NCBI GenBank assembly: GCA_025363375.1
Contig: JANYDZ010000311.1
Coordinates: forward strand, 1-10,148
From: Hyphomicrobiales bacterium
GTDB taxonomy: Bacteria > Pseudomonadota > Alphaproteobacteria > Rhizobiales > Beijerinckiaceae
Reading direction: 5' to 3'
DNA: 10,148 nt
The notes under the pieces are model-generated. The model saw only the letters and a list, made by a program, of their open reading frames with translations, searched no databases and was not told the DNA's origin. This document shows, one piece after another, positions 1 through 5,821 of the stretch (position 1 is the first letter of the stretch; each line of letters starts with the position of its first letter). The position numbers were made by a program, and so were the translations under genes.

Positions 1-1
1 C

Positions 2-1006
2 GCGGGTGCAGGCGCCCGAAGGGCGCATGACGGGGCCGGGGCGGAGGCGGTCCTCGCCGGGCTTGCTTTTGCGGTTTCGCTGGCGATTTCCCCCGCATCC
101 GCCCAAAATCTCAAATGGCGGCACGCTGTTCTCGAACCCAAGAGCGACGCGGGCATTATTCTCATGGCGGCGCGGCGCGGATTTTTCGCGAAGCTTGGCC
201 TTGATGTCGAGGTCGTCGAATTGAAAAATGAAATGCTGGCGCAGCGCGCCGCTGTGACGGGGGAACTGGATTCCTTCGATGGTTCGCCGCCCTTCGCGGC
301 CGCCGCAAGCGGTTCCTCGTTAAAAGTCATCGGTTGTTACTGGACCGTGTTGCCCTACCACATTTTCGCCCGCGAAAACGTCAAGACCATTGAGGATATG
401 AAGGGCAAGACCATCGCCACCTCGGCCACGGGATCGGCGCCCGACATGGTGGCCCGCGCGGTGTTCGACTTTCACAATGTGCCCGTCGCGAGCGTCACGT
501 TCGCCAATGTCGGCAGCGACGCCGACCGTTATCGCGCGGTCATTCAAGGCGTCGTCGACGCGACCGTCGTGTCGGGCGAATACACGCCCAACCTCGGGCG
601 CGACAAGCTGCATTCCATCGCCAAAGCGCGCGAAGCCCTGCCGGATTACGACCGCCTCTGCATGACGGCCAACGACAATTCGCTGACGAAGAAGCGCGAC
701 GCCGCCACGCGGTTTCTCGCCGGCGAAATGAATGGCCTGGCCTATGCGATGTCGCACCGCGAGGAATCCATAGCGCTGACGCGCGAGATCACCGGACAGA
801 AGCCGGACGATCCCCGTCCCGCGTGGATTTTCGACAACGCGGTTGAAGAGAAGGCGGTTGACGCGTCGATTCCGCTGTCGATCAAACGCCTTGAAGGCAT
901 GAAGGCGGTCTTGCGGAGAACCGGCGCGCTGACGAAGGATGTCGATGTTTCGAAGATGGTGGATTTGAAACTGCGCATGGAAGCGCTGGCGATGATCGGG
1001 AAGTAG
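2..1006 (+). CDS. ABC transporter substrate-binding protein, SsuA/THI5 (NMT1-like) type, 5'-truncated by window edge
   Basis: A periplasmic receptor of the SsuA/TauA/THI5 class, which delivers small organic ligands such as sulfonates, nitrate or pyrimidine precursors to an ABC importer; the ligand cannot be told from sequence. The reading frame is open from base 2 and has no ATG, GTG or TTG before the ATG at 164. Translated upstream of 164 it gives a hydrophobic stretch ending in SPASAQN (about bases 50-109), a signal peptide with a likely ASA|Q cleavage, followed by WRHAVLEPKSDAGIILMAA. This runs directly into the family-typical RRGFFAKLGLDVEVV. The true start therefore lies before the window, and a start at 164 would delete the signal peptide and first beta strand. 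Later family-like segments are SFDGSPPFAAAASG, the 'ENVKTIEDMKGKTIATSATG' region and a C-terminal helical half. It stops at TAG 1004-1006 and converges with the DUF336 gene 49 bp away. The class is confident, the substrate unknown. Confidence 0.85.
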   Translation, partial: AGAGARRAHDGAGAEAVLAGLAFAVSLAISPASAQNLKWRHAVLEPKSDAGIILMAARRGFFAKLGLDVEVVELKNEMLAQRAAVTGELDSFDGSPPFAAAASGSSLKVIGCYWTVLPYHIFARENVKTIEDMKGKTIATSATGSAPDMVARAVFDFHNVPVASVTFANVGSDADRYRAVIQGVVDATVVSGEYTPNLGRDKLHSIAKAREALPDYDRLCMTANDNSLTKKRDAATRFLAGEMNGLAYAMSHREESIALTREITGQKPDDPRPAWIFDNAVEEKAVDASIPLSIKRLEGMKAVLRRTGALTKDVDVSKMVDLKLRMEALAMIGK

Positions 1007-1018
1007 GGGCGCGGTTCC

Positions 1019-1044
1019 CTTCTCCCCGCAGGGGCGGGAAGAGG
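1019..1044. terminator. hairpin between convergent genes, possible bidirectional terminator or extragenic palindrome
   Basis: An inverted repeat with arms 1019-1029 and 1034-1044 and a 4-nt loop can form 11 pairs with one C/A mismatch and one G-U pair. It lies in the 49-bp gap between the stop codons of two convergent genes, where a shared terminator would be expected. Neither side has a T-run, so it is not a textbook intrinsic terminator. The CTTCTCCCCGC core resembles extragenic palindromes common in alphaproteobacterial genomes (from memory, not searched). Confidence 0.4.
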
Positions 1045-1055
1045 AGACGGGCTCC

Positions 1056-1574
1056 CTACTGCAACCGCGCCTTGATCTTCTCGATCCCGGCATACGCGCA
1101 CTTCTCGTCCTGCGTGGCGCCGGAGGAACCGCCGACGCCAATCGCGCCCACGGTTTGCGTTCCCGCCTTGATGAGCACGGCGCCGGGCGCGAGGATCAAT
1201 CCGGGGATCCCCTGAATGCGCGCGATGTCCTGCGGGCTTTTGGCGATGCGGGCGGCGACCTGCGCCGAGGTTGTCTCGCCGCTGGCGCGCGAATAGCTCA
1301 AAATCGTAAAAGCTTTCGCATGCGCCGAATAGGCCGAATGCATGGTGGTGAAGGGATCGTGAAACGTCACCAGCGTGCGCGCGTGATGGTTCATCACTTC
1401 GACGGAGACGGGATGCCCGTCCGTCTTGCATTGCGCCAGCGCGGCGCTTGCCGCTTCAATGGCGGCGTCCAGCGGCAGATATTTTTCCGTCGGCAGGCTT
1501 TGCGCTTGCGCGGACGCGGCGAGCGCGCAGGCTGCCGCGATGATCGCGAACAATTTCACCGATTTCTCCCTCAT
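1056..1574 (-). CDS. secreted GlcG/HbpS-type heme-binding-like protein (DUF336)
   Basis: A 172-residue exported protein of the GlcG/HbpS (DUF336, 'heme-degrading') superfamily. Members bind heme or other small ligands, or act as accessory proteins to transporters and sensors; the role here is unproven. Residues 1-24 are a signal peptide (MREKSVKLF, hydrophobic core, AQA|Q cleavage). The mature part starts with the usual LPLDAAIEAASAALAQ helix. It then shows VEVMNHHARTLVTFHDP, the AYSAHAKAFTILSYSR helix, and the family-closing GVGG...DEKCAYAGIEKIK. Two cysteines, C49 and C159, could form a disulfide or bind a ligand. The same frame stays open further upstream, but the ATG at 1574 is preferred because it begins the signal peptide and makes a 4-bp ATGA overlap with the stop of the upstream binding-protein gene. 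That implies translational coupling and one operon. It has no promoter of its own that I can see. Confidence 0.85.
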   Translation of the reverse strand: MREKSVKLFAIIAAACALAASAQAQSLPTEKYLPLDAAIEAASAALAQCKTDGHPVSVEVMNHHARTLVTFHDPFTTMHSAYSAHAKAFTILSYSRASGETTSAQVAARIAKSPQDIARIQGIPGLILAPGAVLIKAGTQTVGAIGVGGSSGATQDEKCAYAGIEKIKARLQ

Positions 1575-2590
1575 TTGTAGATCTCGTTGGCGAGCGCCAG
1601 CCATTGCGTCTGCGTCTCGACGTGAATGGTGCCCATGAGTTTGGCGCCTTCCATCACGCGCTTTTCCGGCGGAATCCTGGCTTGCACGCCCCTGGTTACG
1701 GACAGCAGGCCCATTCCGCCCACCAGCATCTGGTTTTCTTCGCCGATGTAATAATTCATGAACAAGCGCGCGGCGTTGGGATGCGGCGCGTTCTTCAACA
1801 TGCCGTGATCGAGGCGCACATAGGCGACGCCCTCCGTCGGCGCGATCACCCGCACCGGCAGACCCTTGAGGCCCTGCACGTTGACGGAAATCTGCGGAAC
1901 CCAGATCGGATATTCGCCGCGCGCCACGCGCCGCTCGCTCTGGCCGACATCCCTGGTGAACACAGGTTCCTGCTTCGCCAGGGCGCGGTGAAAAGCCTCG
2001 CCAAAATCCTTGTGGCCCATGGTCGCGGAAAACACCGCGAAACCGCCGCCCAGCGCGCGCATGTCGTCGGCGAGAATCCTGCCCTTCCATTTGGGATCGA
2101 GCAAATCGCGCCAGCTTTTCGGTTCTTCCGGGGGCGTGACCATGCTGGAGTTCACCATCAGGGCATAGGCGGTGATGAGGCTCCCCATCTCCCATTTTTC
2201 GGCGGGCTGGCCCTCGATCATGTTGGCGGCGTTCGGCACGTCGCCGTATTCCTGCACGTTGCCGGCGCGAAACAGCCGTGTGATCGAGGCTTGCCCGTGC
2301 TGGATGACGTCGCCGATGAAACGCCCCGCGCCCTGTTCCGTGCGCAACCGTTCTTCAAGCTCGCTGGCGCGCACGTTGAGGAGATCGACATTGATGCCGT
2401 ATTTGCGTTCAAAGTTGTTCTTCACGGCCTCGTGCAATTGCGGGCTGACGTAGGAGGTGTACCAGGCGACGCGGCCTTCCTTCTTCGCGGCCTCCACGAG
2501 CGTGGCGGGGGCTTCCTGCGCGCGGACCGGGCCGGTGAACAGGGCGGCGGCGAGCGCGGCGAAAACGGACAATCGTGCGGGCCGGAACAT
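1571..2590 (-). CDS. extracellular solute-binding protein, iron-type ABC receptor (AfuA/FbpA-like), copy 2
   Basis: A 339-residue periplasmic receptor of the family-1/iron-type class, which hands its ligand to an ABC permease in the inner membrane. The signal peptide is about residues 1-24 (MFRPARL, Ala/Leu core, VRA|QE). The mature start, LVEAAKKEGRVAWYTSYVSP, is the hallmark beginning of this class. It is followed by the YGINVDLLNVRASELEERLRTE hinge segment, EPKSWRDLLDPKWKGRI, and the C-terminal lobe with APHPNAARLFMNYYIGEE. I do not see the paired tyrosines that coordinate iron in classical FbpA, so a ferric ligand should not be assumed. The start has a strong Shine-Dalgarno run (AGGGGG) just upstream. 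It is the second of a tandem pair, clearly homologous along its whole length to the gene at 2659-3675 (well over half identical by eye). The TGA overlaps the ATG of the DUF336 gene. Confidence 0.9.
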   Translation of the reverse strand: MFRPARLSVFAALAAALFTGPVRAQEAPATLVEAAKKEGRVAWYTSYVSPQLHEAVKNNFERKYGINVDLLNVRASELEERLRTEQGAGRFIGDVIQHGQASITRLFRAGNVQEYGDVPNAANMIEGQPAEKWEMGSLITAYALMVNSSMVTPPEEPKSWRDLLDPKWKGRILADDMRALGGGFAVFSATMGHKDFGEAFHRALAKQEPVFTRDVGQSERRVARGEYPIWVPQISVNVQGLKGLPVRVIAPTEGVAYVRLDHGMLKNAPHPNAARLFMNYYIGEENQMLVGGMGLLSVTRGVQARIPPEKRVMEGAKLMGTIHVETQTQWLALANEIYK

Positions 2591-2658
2591 CTTTCCCCCT
2601 GTCGTGGAGCCTGAGCGGGGGCAGATTGCAGCATGGCGACGCGCCGTTCAAGGCGGCC
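2591..2658 (-). repeat. duplicated leader/spacer, copy B (homologous to 3676-3740)
   Basis: This spacer between the two tandem receptor genes aligns without gaps to the DNA upstream of the other copy. Written on the plus strand from the start codon outward, both share CAT.TTTCC.CCTGT.GTGG, then scattered matches, and finally an identical GTTCAAGGCG at the same offset. So the duplicated unit included the upstream control region as well as the gene. Confidence 0.6.
2623..2651 (-). promoter_or_regulatory. candidate promoter of the second receptor gene plus DUF336 gene
   Basis: On the minus strand, TTGAAC (plus-strand 2646-2651) is followed after 17 nt by CAATCT (2623-2628). The first hexamer matches the TTGACA consensus at 4 of 6 positions and the second is a poor -10. 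Support comes mainly from conservation: the 10-mer containing the first hexamer is identical and equally spaced upstream of the paralogous gene. The 10-mer could instead be an operator or only residual duplication identity. Confidence 0.3.
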
Positions 2659-3675
2659 TTACTTGTAGATCGCGTTCGCCAGCTTGAAGTCGCGGTCCTG
2701 CGTTGCAACGCGCGTCGTGCCCATGAGCTTGGCGCGCTCCAGCACACGCGCGCCGTCGGCGAGCTTTTCGTTGACGCCGCGCGTGACGGGAATGCCGCCG
2801 AACGAGCTGACCGCGAGCTGAATTTCGTCGCTCAGATAATGGTTCATGAACAGGCGCGCGGCGTTGGGGTGCGGGGCGTTCTTCAGCACCGCAAGATCGA
2901 GCCGCGTATAGGCGACGCCCTCCGAGGGCGCGAGAACGCGGACAGGCAGTCCCTGCAGGCCGCTGACGTTGCCCGAATGCTGGGGAATCCAGACCGCGTA
3001 TTCGCCGCGCGCCACGCGCCGCTCGCCCTGGCCCACGTCGCGCGTGAAAACGATGTCCTGTTGCGCCATTGCGCGGTGGAACGCCTCGCCGAGTCCAGGC
3101 CCCTCCATGGTCGCGCTGAACATGGCGAAGCCGCCGCCGGCGGCGCGCATGTCGTCGGAGAGTATCTTGCCTTTCCAGCGGGGCGAGAGCAGGTCGCGCC
3201 AGCTTTTTGGCTCATCCGCAGGGAGCACGAGATTGGCGTTCACCGTGATTCCGAAGGCGTTGATGATGCTGCCGACGCTGGTCGCGGTCGCCTGCTGCCC
3301 CTCGATGGCGCGCGCCGCGTTGGGGACGCCGCCATGCGGCTGGATCACGCCGGCATCGAGCATCAACGACGCGGTGGCCTCGCTGGTTTGCACGACATCG
3401 CCGGTGAAACGGCCCACGGTCTGTTCCGTGCGCACGCGCTCCATGAGTTCGCTGCCGCGCACGTTGAGGAGTTCGACCTTGATTCCGTATTTGTCCTCAA
3501 AACCGCGGATGACGGATTCATGGGACCGCGGCGAGGCGAAAGCCGTGTACCAGACAACGCGGCCTTCCTTTTTGGCGGCGTCGACGACGGCTGCGGGGAC
3601 TTCCTGCGCGCGCGGATGGGCGGTCAAAAGCGTGGCGGCCAGCGCCAAAACGGCCAATCGTGCGAATTCCAGCAT
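2659..3675 (-). CDS. extracellular solute-binding protein, iron-type ABC receptor (AfuA/FbpA-like), copy 1
   Basis: A 338-residue paralogue of the downstream gene, exported through a signal peptide of about 23 residues (MLEFARLAVL core, PRA|QE). It carries the same class landmarks: VVDAAKKEGRVVWYTAFASP, YGIKVELLNVRGSELMERVRTEQ, EPKSWRDLLSPRWKGKI, FTRDVGQGERRVARGEYAVW and APHPNAARLFMNHYLSDE. Both end in LAN.IYK. Differences from the second copy cluster in ligand-facing stretches after DVVQ (TSEATASLMLDAGVIQ against HGQASITRLFRAGNVQ) and near SIINAFGITVNANL. This suggests the two bind different ligands or have diverged in affinity; that is inference. An AGGCGG Shine-Dalgarno sits just before the ATG. 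It is the promoter-proximal gene of the minus-strand group, 68 bp before its paralogue, and diverges from the Bug/TctC gene. No permease gene is nearby. Confidence 0.9.
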   Translation of the reverse strand: MLEFARLAVLALAATLLTAHPRAQEVPAAVVDAAKKEGRVVWYTAFASPRSHESVIRGFEDKYGIKVELLNVRGSELMERVRTEQTVGRFTGDVVQTSEATASLMLDAGVIQPHGGVPNAARAIEGQQATATSVGSIINAFGITVNANLVLPADEPKSWRDLLSPRWKGKILSDDMRAAGGGFAMFSATMEGPGLGEAFHRAMAQQDIVFTRDVGQGERRVARGEYAVWIPQHSGNVSGLQGLPVRVLAPSEGVAYTRLDLAVLKNAPHPNAARLFMNHYLSDEIQLAVSSFGGIPVTRGVNEKLADGARVLERAKLMGTTRVATQDRDFKLANAIYK

Positions 3676-3740
3676 GTTTCCGCCTGTAGTGGCGCGTCGC
3701 GCGGCGCAATCTGGCGCATTGCGTGGTCTGGTTCAAGGCG
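3676..3740 (-). repeat. duplicated leader, copy A (homologous to 2591-2658)
   Basis: The DNA upstream of the first receptor gene matches the spacer upstream of the second without gaps out to the shared 10-mer at 3731-3740. Beyond that point the similarity ends, because copy B runs into the 3' end of the first gene. This marks one edge of the duplication unit. Confidence 0.6.
3708..3736 (-). promoter_or_regulatory. candidate promoter of the first receptor gene
   Basis: On the minus strand, TTGAAC (plus-strand 3731-3736) is followed after 17 nt by CAGATT (3708-3713), the same layout as upstream of the paralogue. The -35-like hexamer matches TTGACA at 4 of 6 positions and the -10-like hexamer matches TATAAT at 3 of 6. 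Equal distance to both start codons is the main support; the match to consensus alone would not justify the call. Confidence 0.33.
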
Positions 3741-3747
3741 AGGCTTG

Positions 3748-3763
3748 AGGGGAAAATTCCCCT
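3748..3763. promoter_or_regulatory. 16-bp dyad AGGGGAA-AA-TTCCCCT, candidate operator
   Basis: A perfect 7-bp inverted repeat with a 2-bp centre lies in the 139-bp gap between the divergent receptor genes. The centre is too short for a stable RNA hairpin, so a dimeric regulator site is more likely than a terminator. It lies just upstream of the candidate minus-strand promoter and 51 bp before the start of the Bug/TctC gene, where it could control both directions. No regulator gene is in the window. Confidence 0.4.
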
Positions 3764-3814
3764 TGGCGCGCGAATGCTCTAGAAGCCGCTCAAACCAGTC
3801 CACCGGAGTCCGCC

Positions 3815-4834
3815 ATGACCGCCGCCAATGTTGCCGCCAGCGTCAGCTTCGTCTTCGCGACGGCGCTTGCCGCGACCGGCGCCCGCGCGCAAGAGAACCT
3901 GTTCGCCGGCAAAACCATCGCCATCAACATCGGCAACACGCCAGGCGGCTCCTATGACCTGTATGGCCGCATGGTCGCGCGGTTTCTTGGCAAACATCTG
4001 CCGGGCAATCCCAATATCGTCGCGTCCAACATGCCGGGCGCCGGCACGATCAAGGCTGCGAATTATATTTTTTCGGTCGCCCCCAGGGATGGCACGGCGA
4101 TGGGCATCGTCACGGAGACGCTGGCGCTGGAACAGGCGGTCGCAAACCCCGCCGTTCAGTACGACGCGGCGAAATATAATTGGGTGGGACGCGTGGCCTC
4201 CTCCAACAATATTCATTTCCAGTGGCACACAGCCAGGGTGCAATCGATCGAGGACGCCAAAAAGATGGAGACGCCTGTCGCCGCGGCCGGCGCGGGCAAT
4301 CTTTCCGAAGTGATCCCGAACCTGCTGAATAAAGTCATAGGCACGAAGTTCAAGGTGATTTCCGGCTATCCCGCGTCGGCCGAAGGCATGCTCGCGATGG
4401 AGCGCGGCGAGGTCGAGGGCGCGGCGGGCTCGTGGGCGGCCACGAAAGTCGGCAAGCCCGACTGGCTGCGGGAGAAGAAGATCAGGATCATCCTGCAGGA
4501 CGTGCCGACCCGCAGCCCTGAATTGCCGGATGTGCCCGCGCTGGGCGAACTCGGCGACAACGCGGAAGACAAGGCGCTGCTTGGCCTTTATGCCAGCGGC
4601 GGGGCCATCGGCCGCGCCTTCATCCTGCCGCCCGGCACGCAGCCGGCCGCGCTGAAAGCGTTGCAGGAGGGTTTTGCAGCCATGGTGAGAGACGCGGAAT
4701 TTTTGAGCGAGATGCAGAAGGCCGGGCTGGAAGTTGATCCCATGCCGGCGAGCGCGCTCGTCGCGGAGACGGCGAAGACGCTGGCGACGCCGCAAAGCGT
4801 CAAGGACCGGGTGAAGGCGATCTTCGGGCGGTGA
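3815..4834 (+). CDS. Bug/TctC-family tripartite tricarboxylate transporter substrate-binding protein
   Basis: A 339-residue periplasmic receptor of the Bug (TctC) family, which binds carboxylates and similar small anions for TctAB-type secondary transporters. Residues 1-25 form a signal peptide ending ARA|QE. The family signature follows: a glycine-rich ligand loop NTPGGSYDLYGRMVARFLGK (about residues 45-64), then HLPGNPNIVASNMPGAGTIKAANY. Further on are ATPRDGT-like VAPRDGTAMGIV, a central lobe, and the C-terminal 'ALGELG', PPGTQPAALKALQEGF and AGLEVDPM segments. A GGAG Shine-Dalgarno lies six bases before the ATG. The gene stands alone on its strand, divergent from the iron-type pair, and no TctA or TctB membrane subunit is in the window. 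Many alphaproteobacteria and betaproteobacteria carry such orphan receptors. The ligand cannot be named. Family placement is confident. Confidence 0.9.
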   Translation: MTAANVAASVSFVFATALAATGARAQENLFAGKTIAINIGNTPGGSYDLYGRMVARFLGKHLPGNPNIVASNMPGAGTIKAANYIFSVAPRDGTAMGIVTETLALEQAVANPAVQYDAAKYNWVGRVASSNNIHFQWHTARVQSIEDAKKMETPVAAAGAGNLSEVIPNLLNKVIGTKFKVISGYPASAEGMLAMERGEVEGAAGSWAATKVGKPDWLREKKIRIILQDVPTRSPELPDVPALGELGDNAEDKALLGLYASGGAIGRAFILPPGTQPAALKALQEGFAAMVRDAEFLSEMQKAGLEVDPMPASALVAETAKTLATPQSVKDRVKAIFGR

Positions 4835-4969
4835 GCGGGGCGGCGACGACGCGCGAGGTCAAGGCCATTCCCATGCGGCGCAACGGGCCGTATTTGAAGA
4901 AGCAGCCACCTGCCGGGCGGACAGCGGGCATTAGTCCACCAATGCGACACTAAATCGCCGCTCCGAACC

Positions 4970-4997
4970 TTGACACGGCGCGCCCGCGCGTCACATT
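4970..4997 (+). promoter_or_regulatory. weak candidate promoter for the proton-channel operon
   Basis: TTGACA is a perfect -35 hexamer. CACATT, 16 bp downstream, matches the -10 consensus at 3 of 6 positions. The position, about 60 bp before the start codon, leaves room for a leader containing the inverted repeat described next. In GC-rich DNA a lone -35 match is weak evidence. Confidence 0.25.
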
Positions 4998-5021
4998 GCT
5001 CGTTAGCCGTTCGTCCGTGTG

Positions 5022-5049
5022 GGATTCCGCATGAATAAGGACGGAATCC
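5022..5049 (+). promoter_or_regulatory. inverted repeat GGATTCCG / CGGAATCC in the operon leader
   Basis: Perfect 8-bp arms at 5022-5029 and 5042-5049 flank a 12-nt centre. The right arm ends directly at the Shine-Dalgarno of the proton-channel gene. As RNA it would form a hairpin touching the ribosome-binding site; as DNA it could be an operator with 20-bp centre-to-centre spacing. The sequence shows the symmetry; either function is inference. Confidence 0.4.
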
Positions 5050-5063
5050 GGGAGCGGCGATGA
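5031..5063 (+). CDS. possible 10-residue leader peptide overlapping the next start codon
   Basis: ATG at 5031 opens a short frame, MNKDGIRERR, whose TGA (5061-5063) overlaps the ATG of the proton-channel gene as ATGA. A GGGA (5021-5024) sits six bases before it. The frame lies inside the inverted repeat, so its translation would melt the hairpin and deliver ribosomes to the main start. It is short enough to be chance. It is listed as a candidate only. Confidence 0.2.
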   Translation: MNKDGIRERR

Positions 5064-5821
5064 CATCTCAGGCTTTGAACACTTCGTTTCCCACCGACCG
5101 AACGCCTTTGTTGCGCTGGCTGATCTTCACCGGCGTCTGCGTCTTCGGTTTCGTGCTGATCTGGCATTACGGGCTGTTCCGCACCATGCTGCACGCCGAC
5201 CGCACCTATATCTCTTTGATTATCAGCATTCTCTACGTTCTCACCACGGTCCACTGCCTGTGGCGCACCTCCGTTATCTCGCGTGAACTGGACGCGGCCA
5301 ACCGGGTGTCGGCGCTGATCGAGAAATCGCCGGGAAAGGTCACCGTCGCCGGGCGCAACGTCATTACCGACGACGGTTCGCGTCTGCCGGAAGGGCGCGT
5401 CACCCAGCACATTCGCAATCTCGTGCTGAAGTCAGGCCTGCAAGGCCGCCACCGCATCGACCAGACCCTGCTGCTGCGCGGCCTCGCCGATCAATTGCGC
5501 GGGCCCAACCAGTTCGGTTCCTTCGCCAGCGATTCGCTGATGAAGCTTGGCCTGCTCGGCACCATCATCGGCTTCATCATGATGCTTGCCCCCATCGCGG
5601 GGCTCGATACCGGGGATCGCGCCTCGGTGAAGACCTCCATGGGCCTGATGAGCGACGGCATGGCGGTCGCGATGTACACGACGCTCACCGGCCTCATCGG
5701 CTCCATTCTCATCAAGATCCAGTATTATATGCTCGACGAGGCCACGGCGAAGCTGTTCTCTCAGGCGACGGACCTCACCGAAGTTTTTGTTGTCTCCGTG
5801 CTTGAGCGCGAGAATGGATAA
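5060..5821 (+). CDS. MotA/TolQ/ExbB-type proton channel protein
   Basis: A 253-residue inner-membrane protein of the MotA/TolQ/ExbB superfamily, whose members form oligomeric stators that turn proton flow into movement of a partner protein. Hydrophobic helices fall at about 20-40, 50-68, 163-182 and 200-220. A basic cytoplasmic loop (about 69-160) lies between helices 2 and 3, so the layout is the four-helix, N-in/C-in form. Helix 3 carries the superfamily signature LGLLGTIIGF. Helix 4 has GMAVAMYTTLTGLIGS, with threonines (T168, T207, T208, T210) at places where channel-lining hydroxyl residues occur in relatives. A GGGAG Shine-Dalgarno is five bases before the ATG. It overlaps the next gene by 8 bp. 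It lacks the length and flagellar context of MotA, and no tonB, tolA or exbD neighbour is present, so a dedicated partner system is more likely than TonB, Tol or flagellar service. Confidence 0.8.
   Translation: MTSQALNTSFPTDRTPLLRWLIFTGVCVFGFVLIWHYGLFRTMLHADRTYISLIISILYVLTTVHCLWRTSVISRELDAANRVSALIEKSPGKVTVAGRNVITDDGSRLPEGRVTQHIRNLVLKSGLQGRHRIDQTLLLRGLADQLRGPNQFGSFASDSLMKLGLLGTIIGFIMMLAPIAGLDTGDRASVKTSMGLMSDGMAVAMYTTLTGLIGSILIKIQYYMLDEATAKLFSQATDLTEVFVVSVLERENG

Larger units (their letters stand above)
4835..5059. other. 225-bp intergenic region before the proton-channel operon
   Basis: No convincing gene or terminator is visible here apart from a possible 10-codon leader at its right end. 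It holds a TTGACA hexamer at 4970-4975 with only a weak -10 candidate (CACATT at 4992-4997, 16-bp spacing). Its right end also has an 8-bp inverted repeat and the Shine-Dalgarno GGGAG (5050-5054) for the next gene. The operon promoter most likely lies here, but the -10 is not clear. Confidence 0.4.

Noticed and set aside
1575..2195. Upstream extension of the DUF336 gene frame to 379 codons
   Set aside because: The extension is antisense-like filler in another frame of the receptor gene. The signal peptide begins at the ATG at 1574, which also makes the ATGA overlap.
2575..3957. A 460-codon plus-strand open frame opposite the first iron-type receptor
   Set aside because: Its translation is an Arg/His/Ala-rich shadow with no motif. 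The opposite strand encodes a full receptor with signal peptide and Shine-Dalgarno. The same reasoning removes the plus-strand frame at 1604-2614 and the minus-strand frames at 320-1141, 3779-4795 and 6326-7552.
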